In this document: one piece after another, positions 21,946-33,211 of the stretch | Layout: the number at the start of each line of letters is the position of its first letter | How positions within the stretch are numbered: position 1 is the first letter of the stretch | Assembly (NCBI GenBank): GCA_944989445.1 | Contig: CALYLW010001021.1 | Location: forward strand, 1 to 64,000 | DNA: 64,000 bases | Direction of reading: 5' to 3' | Origin: Ampullaceana balthica | Lineage: Eukaryota > Mollusca > Gastropoda > Lymnaeidae | Notes under the pieces: generated by a model | The model's database searches: none | What the model saw: the letters and a program-made list of their open reading frames with translations, nothing else | What the model was told of the DNA's origin: nothing | Translations under genes and position numbers: made by a program

Positions 21946-22194
21946 GCTTCAGATTCTCCATGACAACATAAAACACCCCACCCCTTCCAAAACAACCTTA
22001 ACTCGAAGGTGAGTCTCGTTAAGAACACTACCCCCCCCGCCCCGCCCACAACCAACCCTTCAACAACAACATTGGATCAAATTTAAAATTCAACCGCGTA
22101 GTGAGTAAAACTGAGTTCTTCCATCAGAAATTTTATTGTTTCTTTTGTGGCTTTGCGTAAACACGGCGTTAAATAAACACATATTTAAGGAAAC
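21946..22194. other. unique spacer between arrays
   Basis: C-rich run at 22031-22046, otherwise unremarkable. Confidence 0.5.
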
Positions 22195-22875
22195 ATGTCA
22201 AACACTGTGATAAAGAAACCCTTTGACAAACAATGTCACAAACAGTGTGATAAACAAATGTGACAAACACTATAAAAGCACTAATACAAACGCAATGACA
22301 AACATAATAACGAACGCTACTACAAACAATATTACAAACGCTATGACAAACGCTATTACGAACACTATTACAAACACTATTACAACACCATTACAAATGC
22401 TATTACAAACACTATTACAAACACTATTACAAACACTATTACAAACACTATTACAAACAATATTACAAACACGATTACAAACACAATGACAAACACAATG
22501 AGAAACACTATGACAAACACCATAATATACACTATTACAAACACAAGGACACACACTATGACAAACACCATTAATATCAACTATTACAAACACTATGACA
22601 AACACTATGACAAACATCATAATATACACTATTACAAACAATATGAAAAACACCATAATATGCACTACTACAAAAACTATGACAAACACCATAATATACA
22701 CTATTACAAACACTATGATAAACATCATAATATACACTATTACAAACACTATGACAAACACCATTAATATCAACTATTACAAACACTATGACAAACACCA
22801 TAATATGCACTACTACAAAAACTATGACAAACACTAAGACAAACACTATGACAAACAATATGACAAACTCTACAC
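22195..22875 (+). repeat. 12-bp-based array (aacactattaca), higher-order
   Basis: A short unit, aacactattaca or aacactatgaca, is repeated throughout. In the right half it is organised into longer blocks that include ccataatatacactattaca and accattaatatcaactatta. The latter block occurs twice, near 22567 and 22760. The TAC/AAC-rich composition keeps many frames open. Confidence 0.9.
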
Positions 22876-23639
22876 CAAATAAAACGATTGTTTGGGCGTG
22901 GTCCGCTTAGCTTTAAGTTCCATGCTCCACCTTCTTGGCAACGATTTGTGTGTCTAAGTTTTCTTGCTGGTTTAAAAAGAAATATCAAGCGTATTTGGAT
23001 TATTTTCCTTCTCTCACTGCCTCCTAGGTCGCTTGCCCTCGCACGATAAACGTACATCTCATGGAGCCAGCGAGTGATATTTAAGAAAAACGGTGGTATA
23101 AAAGTGCCACTTTTTTATAAAGTTTTAAAATAATTAAAAGTTTATTAAAAAATTTATATTAGGTTTTTAAGGGAACGCTTAGAATGTTAAAGATAACAAT
23201 AATTATACGTATTTGTTTTTAAAGAAAATTGGAAACACTTCGCTGTTCGAAAGACCTTAATTTTGGATAATATGCTAAAACATTGACAGAAATGATACCA
23301 TGTTATTCCCCTCTAGGATATCTCAAGCAGTTGCTCTATACAGAAGATTATTGCGCCCTACGCTTATCCAAGTTGTATGTCTTTCATTGTTATTCGAATT
23401 TTAAATCTTGATACTATACATTGTCCAATATTTCAACCAACGTATTTAAACTAATGTGCTTTTATTTTATTTTAACAACTCACAAGCACCAAATTTTGGT
23501 GAGGGTGACCATGACCGTCAACCAATGACCCCTCTCAGGTTCGTTGGCCCGTGTGCAAAGTAAACAACATCGCATGCTAAGTTGCGCGGCATCCATTTTT
23601 AGTGCTAAATTTTACAAAATTTGATGCGCGGTAATTCTA
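22876..23639. other. no gene; one dispersed-repeat fragment
   Basis: The stretch 23325-23400 shares ctctatacagaagattattg with the fragment at 11530. The remainder is AT-rich and unrecognised. Confidence 0.45.
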
Positions 23640-23712
23640 AACTCATGCGCGGCTTCGGTCAGATATCTGCGCAGAGAGCATTGCTGACAACCCAACCCTA
23701 GCTACGCCCCTG
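23640..23712 (-). mobile_element. solo DNA-transposon terminus
   Basis: Ends caaccctagctacgcccctg, that is CAGGGGCGTAGCTAGGGTTG in reverse complement, a common hAT-type terminus. No matching left end seen. Confidence 0.5.
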
Positions 23713-24563
23713 AATGAACATCAGTTTTGTATTTGATCATTCACCTTGGTCTAAAGTTTATTTTAGAAGGTGGTTCGCCAAACTGCAGCCAAACTAAGCC
23801 AAATAAAATGATGTACCGGGTTTTTCCGAAACGTATGAGTCGGCTGAACTGTAGCGCCGGTATGAAAGTGACAGTTACTGGACACGTTTATAAAAACTGA
23901 TATCAACTTATGGGACTCAGCCATTGGCATGTAGTTGGGGTCCGTGGCGCCTGGGCAAGGCCATTTGTGTGAAACATTCTCGGCAGCTTGGGTTGTGCGG
24001 TGGTGTGTGTGTGTGTGTGTGTGATAAGCCAACCTTTCCACAAATTCTTCGATTTTTTTTTCAAAAGTGCTACCTGGGTCTGATCTCAATTGTACACTAC
24101 GCCCCGCCTCTTACGCTAAACTCTACCAAAAATGATGCGACATGATTTGTATTTACCTTGTTCTTGAGTTCTGACAAAAAACAGCTGAAGAAACTCACCG
24201 CCACATAATTTGAAACAATGACACGTTCCACAAAACAAAAGGATATTTGGTAATCAACTATAGAAATAGATTTTAAATGAAGCCACTTGACCTGTCGTGA
24301 CATGGCAATTGTTACAATGGGCCTGAACTATCACGTTGAGATCACCTGACAATACTTCCTCTCAGTGACTCCATGACACAAGGGACCTGTCCTGTAACCG
24401 TATGTCTCCAGTCCACGTCTTGTCATGCTGTAACCTACTGCAGAAGAGGGCAATTGTTCTTGCTCAAGGGGTGGGGGTGGGGGTCGCTGTGGTCGCGGAT
24501 GTTAGTGGTGGACATCATGGTTTAAATGATTGAATTCTTTAGTTAACATTACATTTATTTCTG
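23713..24563. other. no gene; short (GT)n
   Basis: A (GT)n run of about 20 bases at 24001-24022 is the only repeat. Nothing coding was recognised. Confidence 0.5.
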
Positions 24564-24943
24564 AAAAACTATAAATGGTGTATTTATAAACTATAAATGG
24601 TGTATTTAAAAACTATAAATGGTGTATTTAAAAACTATAAATGGTGTATTTAAAAACTATAAATGGTGTATTTAAAAACTATAAATGGTGTATTTAAAAA
24701 CTATAAATGGTGTATTTAAAAACTATAAATGGTGTATTTAAAAACTATAAATGGTGTATTTAAAAACTATAAATGGTGTATTTAAAAACTATAAATGATG
24801 TATTTAAAAACTATAAATGGTGTATTTAAAAACTATAAATGGTGTATTTATAAACTATAAATGGTGTATTTATAAACTATAAATGGTGTATTTAAAAACT
24901 ATAAATGGTGTATTTATAAACTATAAATGGTGTATTTAAAAAC
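24564..24943 (+). repeat. 21-bp AT-rich minisatellite, 18 copies
   Basis: Very uniform units containing aactataaatggtgtattta. The only common variation is an a/t at the junction (tttaaaaac or tttataaac), plus one ggtg/gatg. Nearly identical copies imply recent expansion. Confidence 0.95.
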
Positions 24944-25129
24944 CAATATATAAGACTTAAACAAATGGGGTAGTTTCATTACATTTATTTATTGTGCTAA
25001 AGTCATTTTATCTAGATTATTAGCTGTTAGCACAGGGGTTCCCAACTTATTGGTTCTCTGAGGGGTCGTCAACTTATACATTAAATAAACAATATATTCA
25101 CACTATTTCAATTTTTATTCCTAGTGGTA

Positions 25130-25840
25130 TCTTGAGTTGATATGCTGTGAATCGTTTCTTTGAAATGAAAGATGAAATCAAGTTGCTCCTCTGAGTGCAA
25201 GGGAAATATGACCTTTTGGTATATTTTAACGACGGAGATCTGAAAAGAGTATATCATATCTAGCAGATATATTAGAACAGAAAAATAGGTTTACCCTGAA
25301 ACTTCAGGAAAAGAACCGAATTTCATTGCATTTTACGATACTCTAGAGGCATTTTTATCCAAGCTGCAGAAATGGCGAAGAAAAATACATCTTAGACAGG
25401 ATGATGTGTTTGACAAAATTCTCAGTGTAGTAGATCAATCTGAAGGTGAAATGAATGAAAATGTTAAAGTGAAATTACGTGGCATCTCGAATCCCCTGAA
25501 AACAAACTCCAGCGTTACTTCTCTGAGCTGAAAAAGAAGAAATTAAAGTTGACAACAAATCTATTTTCTGCGTCTTTTAAAGTAGCCAGCATTCTCAATA
25601 AATAACAAGATGAATTCTTAGATTTGTGGCATGATTTCTCAGCAAGTAACTTGCTTAATGAAATATTGCTCACACAATTCTGGTGTGGTATGTATCAATC
25701 CTAACAAATGTCCCGATATTTACCTCTTTAACAGCCCCATTTGTGTCTGCGTATCTCATCAAGAGAAATAAATTCATTTAATGTTGAGAATGACATGAAG
25801 CAGGCGTTAACAAAAATTCTCAGCTAATTTTGTGTCTGGT
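25130..25840 (+). pseudogene. hAT-E transposase remnant
   Basis: Decayed plus-strand fragments: VNRFFEMKDEIKLLL near 25148, a helical middle with many stops, then QRYFSELKKKKLKLTTNLFS near 25510 and VASILN...DEFLDLWHDFSA at 25590-25640. Near the end NVENDMKQALTKIL (about 25778-25825) matches the FAM200/ZBED5/SCAND3-type C-terminus, where NVE.DMR.AL is conserved. Multiple stops and frame changes exclude function. Confidence 0.65.
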
Positions 25841-26004
25841 TAGTAACATAAACTTTCGATCATCACAATAAATTAATAATTAAACAGATTTAAAGTAACA
25901 TTATGTTAAACATACATTATCGTTGTTCTTTTTTTCAAACTTCATGTACCTAATTAAACATTTTCAATTGTATCGTGGATCGCGGGTCACTTGACTTTTA
26001 TAAT

Positions 26005-26489
26005 AAAACAAACCCGTAAAAACAAAGTTTTTGACTATAAATCCCTTATGTATGAGACATAACTAACAGTATTGATTACTTTCAAACATTTACAGACTGA
26101 ATCTGTCTTAACTCAAGTTTGCTTCATAACCCTAGGGGGGAGGGGTGGGTGGGAGGGGAGAGGGGAAAAGTCTGGTCACTGATTCGCTTGACCGAGCTCA
26201 GAGTGACACGTAAAATGTAAACAAAAGCGCCCCGTCGCTTCGTTGGGTCGCCTCAATGCGTCAGCTCAAAATTTCACGTGGGAAAAAAACAATAACAAAC
26301 AGTGAATTTAAATTACAAAGCTCATATAAGGATAAACTAAAAATGCATTAATTTAATTACGGTAAGTTCGATCGATCTGAAATTTTGATACGATGCATTG
26401 TTAGGTTAGACGGGTCCGTGTGCCAAATTTCAGTTCGATCGGATCATGGGAAGTGGGTCATTTTTGACTTCTGTTTTTCCGCCCGCCCA

Positions 26490-26531
<42 letters not shown>

Positions 26532-26559
26532 GCCGGTGAAGTTAATATAAGGGATTTAA
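26005..26559 (+). mobile_element. KT-family copy 1 (taaatccctta inverted ends)
   Basis: Begins aaaacaaacccgtaaaaaca, then gactataaatcccttat. Internal landmarks in order are aatctgtcttaact, a G-rich tract, gtaaaatgtaaacaaaagc, gcattaatttaattacggta, cgatcgatctgaaattttga, gtgccaaatttcag, gggtcatttttgactt, a (GA)n run at 26494-26530, and finally gaagttaatataagggattt. The inner termini are inverted (taaatccctta / taagggattta). No coding sequence. KT is my own label for this family. Confidence 0.85.
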
Positions 26560-26978
26560 TAAAAGACACGTAAAAACAACGTTTTTGACTATAAATCCCT
26601 TATATATGAGACAGAACTTAAAGTATTGATTATGTTCCAACGCGACAAACATTTACAGCCTGAAACTGAGTGAATTCTCCCTGGTTAAAACACGAGATGT
26701 GGTCACCGATGGCTGGCGTGAAGTCAAGTGACCCGTAAAATGTAAACAATAGCTACTGCTACATATAGTTTTATATAGATAAACTTAAAATGCATTAATT
26801 TAATTACGATACGTTCGATCGATCTGAAATTTTGATACGATGCATTGTTAGGTGACACAGGTCCGTGTGCCAAATTTCAGCTCGATGGCTTCACGGGAAG
26901 TGGGTCACTTTTGACTTTTGTTTTTCCGCCCACCCAAGACAGAGAGAGACGGCGGTGAAGTTAATATAAGGGATTTAA
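26560..26978 (+). mobile_element. KT-family copy 2, tandem to copy 1
   Basis: Same landmarks as copy 1 but shorter: the G-rich tract is replaced by ctccctggttaaaacacgag, as in the 41.8-kb copy, and the (GA)n is short. It starts acacgtaaaaacaacg and ends gaagttaatataagggattt. Confidence 0.85.
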
Positions 26979-27079
26979 AAAGGGGTCACCATCCGAAGAA
27001 GTTAGGGAACATGTATTATAGCACTTAATTATAGAATCATTTTAATGAGATATTTGCACCCAATTAAGATTTTTTTTTA

Positions 27080-27316
27080 ATTCAAGAGTGAAGTTGCGTG
27101 TTGAGAATCTGTCCGTCAAAGACCATCTGTTGTTACTCGTGTTGAGAATCTGTCTGTCAAAGATCATCTGTTTTTACTCGTGTTGAGAACTTTCGATCCT
27201 GGACATTTTAGCAAATTTTATTCAAGGCGGGTTTTCTAAATGTCTTGGTTGACCACAAAAAACTTTGGGGCGGGCCGCATGTGGCCCGTGGGCCACACTT
27301 TACCCACCCCTGCCCT
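27080..27316 (-). mobile_element. 48-bp duplication and a solo hAT terminus
   Basis: cgtgttgagaatctgtc with tcaaaga.catctg is repeated about 2.3 times at 27096-27190. At 27270-27316 the segment ending ccacactttacccacccctg is, in reverse complement, CAGGGGTGGGTAAAGTGTGG, a canonical hAT end similar to the damaged start at 17392. No partner end is obvious nearby. Confidence 0.6.
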
Positions 27317-27659
27317 AGTGCGTACCGACAGTGCTCTATTCATGTATTACCCTAGTGTATGCCGACAGTGATCAAGATAACCCAGATGTGCTCTCACATT
27401 TCCTTGCTGAAAGCCGCCAAGATCTGCTGTGGTACTGTCTCGCCGATCTCAGATAGAGGGACCAAAGGCGATTTTCTTTGATGCCGCGGTGCGATTTAAT
27501 AGACTGTTGGATATCTGAGCTGTCGTTCGTCATAAGTTAAGAAATAAAAAGTCTGACAAATAAAAATAGGAGAGCCGTTCTAAATAATATCACATGATCA
27601 AATTGGTCTGTTGTAATTGCCATTTAGGCTCAATAAACACTTGGAGGATTATTAATGAC

Positions 27660-27780
27660 GTCTGGAGGTTGGCTGCTGGCTGCTTTCTGCTGGCTGCTTT
27701 CTGCTGGCTGCTGGCTGCTTGCTGATTTCTGCTGGCTGCTGGCTGCTTTCTGCTGGCTGCTTTCTGCTGGCTGTCGACTG
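27660..27780 (+). repeat. short ggctgctttctgct repeats
   Basis: Irregular repetition of ggctgctttctgct and ggctgctggctgctt for about 120 bases. The 90-codon frame across it (CWLLAAF-like) is an artefact. Confidence 0.85.
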
Positions 27781-28021
27781 TTAATGAATGTCTTAAGTGT
27801 CCAGAAAATCTATGAGTACCAGCCTAAGTTAATATATCAGTATCGATATGGGCATGGGGAATTTCACGAAAACCACAACGTAATACATAATAGCAACAAT
27901 TGTTGTACTAAGCTCATGACTGTATGACATATGAAAATAAAATAAAATTTGTTCGATCTCAGAGATCGTAATATATATTGGCATTTTGATTATTTTGTTC
28001 TCAATCGGAATTGTTTGTTGT

Positions 28022-28213
28022 ATAGCCAGGCATCTGTTTAGCCACGCCTCTGTTTAGCCAGGCGTCTGTTTAGCCAGGCCTCTGTTTAGCCATGCCTCTG
28101 TTTAACCAAGCCTCTGTTTAGCCAGGGCACTGTTTAGCCAGGCCTCTCTTTAGCCACGCCTCTGTTTAGCCAGGCCTCTGATTAGCCACGCCTCTGTTTA
28201 GCCAGGCCATTGG
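28022..28213 (+). repeat. 16-bp minisatellite, about 12 copies
   Basis: Units of ctgtttagccaggcct with gcc/gcg, cac/cag and att/gtt variants. One unit reads gggcac in place of the usual core. Confidence 0.9.
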
Positions 28214-28321
28214 TAAGCCAAACTTTGAGGATCTTACCAGCTTTGCTGGCTAATGTTTAGCTAATCACTTTCTGTCTGCTCGCTCTTCCATCGTGTGGAT
28301 GGCTGGTTAGAGCAGGTTCGT

Positions 28322-28500
28322 TCCTAGGCCCCTGCCGCCCATGCGGCCGCAGTGGACCCCACACTTTCATAGACCCCGCCTATCTTAATTTTCTTTTATT
28401 ATCCTTATTAATTCCTTATACCTACCCAGACTGGGCCCCGCGCAATCCGTTTCGCATACTAAGCCGCATACGGCCTCGCAATTGATGAGGCCAGGCCCTG
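28322..28500 (-). mobile_element. second copy of the 7.9-kb dispersed element
   Basis: In reverse complement it starts cagggcctggcctc and carries caattgcgaggccgtatgcg, aaacggattgcgcggggccc and catgggcggcaggggccta, in the same order as 7884-8063. Its GC content contrasts with the flanks. Confidence 0.8.
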
Positions 28501-28619
28501 GGTTAGAGGGTTTACATTTTCAGGTCATGTCATCACCACTTTGAAAGTATCATGGGCTGTTGTGACAAATGCTACTTAAAGAGTTCAGCCCCCACAACTT
28601 TGTCTTGTTTAATTCATTT

Positions 28620-28800
28620 TTTCCTAAATAAGTCAGTGGTCGGTGTTACATCACAATAGGGGGGACGGGGGTGAAAAATCGGCCAAAATCGCGTGACGTC
28701 ATTTATGGACAGCCCCTTTCCACAAGGGTTCCAAAGTCCGGCCCTTGGGCCAAATGTGACCCACGTTAAAAGTCTAACTGGCCGTCGGCCTGATCTCAAA
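28620..28800. mobile_element. DNA-element terminus with gcgtgacgtcatttatgg
   Basis: The block aaatcgcgtgacgtcattta followed by tggacagcccc recurs at 54655-54690 as cctcgcgtgacgtcattta followed by tggacggcccc. The right-adjacent ggttccaaagtccggccctt looks like a second, hAT-like end. No coding. I cannot assign a superfamily. Confidence 0.55.
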
Positions 28801-29054
28801 CATTAATTGACTCGCGGACTTTTCTTTCACAGAGATATGGAATTTATTTTTAAAAAGGTAAAATGAAATTATGTGCTTTTTAAAAAAAAATTATAAGATA
28901 ATATCAAGCAATGACAAACATCGATGCACTTTGATTGTCTACCAAAATTGTTATTGATGTGATAAAGCCGATAAAATTCGATGACATCCGATGGCAACAT
29001 TAATGACGTAATATCATTTTTTTAAACATGGAATTCTAGCATGTTTTAGTCGAG

Positions 29055-29480
29055 AGACAGGGGAGAGAAGAGAGAGAGAGAGAGAGTGAAAGAGGTTGAG
29101 AGGGTGATGAGAAACAGAGAGGGGGAAAAGAGAGGGAGGGAGGGGGAGGGAGATGGAGATGGGAGGGAGAGCGGGACGAGAAACAGAGAGGGGGTAAGAG
29201 AGAGAGAGGGAGGGGAGATAAAGAGAGAGACGGAGAGAGATATGGGAAGAGAGAGAGGGGGAGGGAGAGGGGGAAGATAAAGAGAGAGACGGAGAGAGAG
29301 ATGGGAAGAGAGAGAGGGGGAGGGAGAGGGGGAAGATAAAGAGAGAGACGGAGAGAGAGATGGGCTGAGAGAGAGAGAGATGGGAAGAGAGAGAGGGGGA
29401 GGGAGAGGGGGAATATAAAGAGAGAGACGGAGAGAGAGATGGGAAGAGAGAGAGAGAGAGAGATGGGAAGAGAGAGGGGG
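29055..29480 (+). repeat. long polypurine (GA) tract with about 60-bp internal units
   Basis: More than 400 bases of almost pure purine. From about 29210 a longer unit recurs: agataaagagagagacggag, agatgggaagag, then gggggagggagaggggga. The 176- and 153-codon serine/leucine/proline frames on the minus strand are composition artefacts. Confidence 0.95.
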
Positions 29481-30351
29481 GTGGCGAAAGTGTATCGTAT
29501 TTGACAATTCGAATCATGTTAATAAAATTCTTCGATTTTGTCATGAAAGACTAATCTTTGTAAGTATCATTTTTAATTCGAGCATTGAAAGAATCTTTTT
29601 CAGAGTATTTTCATTAAGCACATCCAAATAATTTTACTGTTCCAGTAAACCAATAACTACTTAAGTAAGCAACTACATTTTTTTTTAAATTAAAAACTAA
29701 TATCTAAATATAATGTGTTAACCCAAGTGAAGTTTATGTCATTGAGACCAAGCTTCGGTGTGGTCTGACTGATATAAATACGGTTATTGCGGCACTTACA
29801 ATAATGTTCCTCTAAGACGAAATGATTATAAAGGAGAAAACTAGATAATTCCCGCCCGAAGCCCGCTTGCGCGACACAGAATAGCATCGTTTATAAGTCG
29901 CCACATTAGTTTTAATCGAAGGATTAGCCGGCTCCCAGCAATGCAACTTTATGTTCTTTTAGGCTTTGAAATTTAAGGCCGATTCCTGTGGCGGTATCAT
30001 GTTATAGGCACTCAGACCAAATGATTCACCGGCTCTTTGCAACGAATATAAACACGGACTTCTACCGCGACCCACAAAATCTGTCACGATTTTGTGGCCG
30101 TTGGGGTGGGGCTGGCAGGGGTTGTGTCTCGGGCTGACAGGATTTGAGACTCATTCATCCCCAGGGATTAATCGTTTGAACAATTCTTGGTGATAAGGGA
30201 ATCACAGCGGTAACCTAAAGCTTAATAGAGGTTTACGCACTAGTTCAAACCACGGGCTGTGGTCTATGAATGGTGCTGTAAAAACTAGGGCCTGCTTATA
30301 TAGAGTAACGGTGCGGTTAGGTTTCGACCTTCTCAGTTTTTTTATATAGTT
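29481..30351. other. nothing recognised
   Basis: Unique sequence. No gene, array or transposon end was identified. Confidence 0.5.
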
Positions 30352-30594
30352 TCTAAAGTTTGACTTCAGCTTGTCCAGTCTAAAGTTTGACTTCAGCTTG
30401 TCCAGTCTAAAGTTTGACTTCAGCTTGTCCAGTCTAAAGTTTGACTTCAGCTTGTCCAGTCTAAAGTTTGACTTCAGCTTGTCCAGTCTAAAGTTTGACT
30501 TCAGCGTGTCCAGTCTAAAGTTTGACTTCAGCTTGTCCAGTCTAAAGTTTGACTTAAGCTTGTCCAGTCTAAAGTTTGACTTCAGCTTGTCCAG
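30352..30594 (+). repeat. 27-bp minisatellite, exactly 9 copies
   Basis: Units contain tctaaagtttgacttcagct plus tgtccag. Only two substitutions are seen (gcgtgtcc and cttaagct). Confidence 0.95.
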
Positions 30595-30621
30595 TCAAAT
30601 TCACTGCTTCTTGGTGGGTTA

Positions 30622-31073
30622 TGTTTGTGGGCGTGTTGTCGCGACTTGTATTGTTTGTGGGCGTGTTGTCGCGACTTGTATTGTTTGTGGGCGTGTTGTC
30701 GCGACTTGTATTGTTTGTTGGCGTGTTGTCGCGACTTGTATTGTTTGTGGGCGTGTTGTCGCGACTTGTATTGTTTGTGGGCGTGTTGTCGCGACTTGTA
30801 TTGTTTGTTGGCGTGTTGTCGCGACTTGTATTGTTTGTGGGCGTGTTGTCGCGACTTGCTTTGTTTGTGGGCGTGTTGTCGCGACTTGTATTGTTTGTGG
30901 GCGTGTTGTCGCGACTTGTATTGTTTGTGGGCGTGTTGTCGCGACTTGTATTGTTTGTGGGCGTGTTGTCACGATTTGTATTGTTTGTGGGCGTGTTGTC
31001 GCGACTTGTATTGCTTGTGGGCGTGTTGTCGCGACTTGTATTGTTTGTGGGCGTGTTGTCGCGACTTGTATTG
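30622..31073 (+). repeat. 30-bp minisatellite, 15 copies, CpG-bearing
   Basis: Units contain tgtttgtgggcgtgttgtcg followed by cgacttgtat. Each has a TCGCGA palindrome. Variants are few: ttggcg, tgctttg, one tcacgattt, one ttgcttg. Frames on both strands are open because of the period. Confidence 0.95.
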
Positions 31074-31104
31074 TTTTTCTCTTAGGCGTTTTCGTGTTGT
31101 GTAC

Positions 31105-31282
31105 AGACGCATGAGTTACGCAATGAGACTGCATGAGTTACACAATGAGACTGCACGAGTTACACAATGAGACTGCATGAGTTACACAATGAGACTGCAC
31201 GAGTTACACAATGAGACTGCATGAGTTACACAATGAGACTGCATGAGTTACACAATGAGACTGCACGAGTTACACAATGGGA
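31105..31282 (+). repeat. 22-bp minisatellite, 8 copies
   Basis: Units of tgcatgagttacacaatgag plus ac, alternating atgag/cgag in an irregular order. Confidence 0.92.
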
Positions 31283-31610
31283 CTTCAGCTTAAGAGTTTG
31301 AGATCTCTCCTTCATGAAAGGGTACAAACACTTGATGTATGAATGATTAAGTTTGGACTAGCTCCTGGACAAGAACAGACAACAGAAACCATAAACAATG
31401 CCAAGAAAATCCAGTATCGAACTCTTTGATTGGTCAAATCATTAGAGCACTGATGCTAAGTTTTTATTGGCAGAAACCAGACATATTTCAGTAAGATGAA
31501 ATCCATCCACCAAATTATAAAAAGTGTCTTTAATATAAAAGCCATAGGTTTAGATCACTGGAATCACTGTTAGAAACACGCAATACTCTCTGATCAGAGG
31601 TGTGGTCTTT
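31283..31610. other. nothing recognised
   Basis: Unique spacer between arrays. Confidence 0.5.
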
Positions 31611-31850
31611 TAACTAGGGCACCAATGACAACATACAATAATCTCACTTGTAGTATTGTAACTAGGGCACCAATGACAACATACAATAATCTCACTTGTA
31701 GTATTGTAACTAGGGCACCAATGACAACATACAATAATCTCACTTGTAGTATTGTAACTAGGGCACCAATGACAACATACAATAATCTCAGTTGTATTGT
31801 AACTAGGGCACCAATGACAAAATACAATAATCTCACTTGTTGCATTACAA
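31611..31850 (+). repeat. 48-bp minisatellite, about 5 copies
   Basis: Units contain aactagggcaccaatgacaa, catacaataatctcactt and gtagtattgt. The fourth unit lacks agt, and the last carries gttgcattacaact. Confidence 0.93.
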
Positions 31851-31899
31851 CTGCAGCACCAACAATAAATGATCCCAACACACAAACAAATATGACGTA

Positions 31900-32945
31900 C
31901 AACACATGACGTCTAACGCATGACGGCCCACCCTTAACGTCCAACCCATGACGTCCCACCCATAACGTCCAACCCATGACGTCCCACCCATTACACCAAA
32001 CCCATGACGTCCCACCCTTTACACCAAACCCATGACGTCCCACCCTTTACACCAAACCCATGACGTTCCACCCATAACGTCCAACCCATGACGTCCAACC
32101 CATGACGTCCAACCCATGACGTCCAACCCATGACGTCCAACCCATGACGTCCAACCCATGACGTCCAACCCATGACGTCCAACCCATGACGTCCAACCCA
32201 TGACGTCCAACCCATGACGTCCAACCCATGACGTCCAACCCATGACGTCCAACCCATGAAGTCCAACCCATGACGTCCAACCCATGACGTCCAACCCATG
32301 ACGTCCAACCCATGACGTCCAACCCATGACGTCCAACCCATGACGTCCAACCCATGACGTCCAACCCATGACGTCCCACCCATGACGTCCAACCCATGAA
32401 GTCCAACCCATGACGTCCAACCCATGACGTCCAACCCATGACGTCCAACCCATGACGTCCAACCCATGACGTCCAACCCATGACGTCCAACCCATGACGT
32501 CCAACCCATGACGTCCAACCCATGACGTCCAACCCATGACGTCCAACCCATGACGTCCAACCCATGACGTCCAACCCATGACGTCCAACCCATGACGTCC
32601 AACCCATGACGTCCAACCCATGACGTCCAACCCATGACGTCCAACCCATGACGTCCAACCCATGACGTCCAACCCATGACGTCCAACCCATGACGTCCAA
32701 CCCATGACGTCCAACCCATGACGTCCAACCCATGACGTCCAACCCATGACGTCCAACCCATGACGTCCAACCCATGACGTCCAACCCATGACGTCCAACC
32801 CATGACGTCCAACCCATGACGTCCAACCCATGACGTCCAACCCATGACGTCCAACCCATGACGTCCAACCCATGACGTCCAACCCATTACGTCCAACCCA
32901 TGACGTCCAACCCATGACGTCCAACCCATCACAACCCACCCATCA
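31900..32945 (+). repeat. 14-bp satellite-like array, about 73 copies
   Basis: The unit is catgacgtccaacc and is highly uniform from 32080 to 32930, with rare variants (gaagtcc, gtcccacc, ttacgtcc). The left end (31900-32080) is more diverse and includes ttacaccaaa units. Three units equal 42 bases, so all three minus-strand frames stay open, giving spurious 273-313-codon products. Every unit has one TGACGTCC. Confidence 0.97.
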
Positions 32946-33211
32946 GTCTACCTTTCCATTGACCGACATGTCGTCTCGGAAATGTCGTTTGTTATCTCTG
33001 CCCAAGGCCAAGGCGGTAAAAAAAAATTTGTGATAAACCTGGCATCAAGGTCACGTGATCACAAACGACCCCAGGAAGGGGTGGGGGTAGGGTAAGTGTT
33101 TAAAAACAAGATGATAATGTATATATTTTGTTTCTTTAATATTAAAGGCAGGGATTTGAGTGCTAATTTTGTATTTCTATTGCCAGTTGGACAAACCTAC
33201 TCCATTCAATG

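Larger units (their letters stand above)
25032..27000 (+). mobile_element. hAT-E remnant (ZBED5/FAM200-like) with nested insertions
   Basis: Starts CAGGGGTTCCCAACTTATTG, the classic end of Charlie-type hAT elements. The right end near 26985-27000 is damaged (gaagttagggaac, inverse of gttccc..aacttc). The body encodes a decayed transposase, and two copies of the taaatccctta inverted-terminus family have inserted at 26005-26978. Confidence 0.7.

Noticed and set aside
17392..27316. One single hAT spanning from the GTGTGGCCCGC-like start at 17392 to the matching end at 27316
   Set aside because: The termini are similar, but a transposase C-terminus and a right-end-like sequence already lie by 18174, and 9 kb of unrelated repeats intervene. 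Separate remnants are more likely.
29014..29544. Serine/leucine/proline-rich 176-codon frame
   Set aside because: It lies on the complement of a polypurine tract, where stop codons are rare by composition.
31991..32939. 306-313-codon DVMGWTSWVGRHGL frames
   Set aside because: Fourteen-base units repeat every 42 bases in frame, so all three minus frames are open at once and encode the same peptide.
31900..32945. Telomeric or subtelomeric repeat
   Set aside because: The 14-bp unit is unlike TTAGGG-type telomere repeats, and unique DNA flanks both sides.
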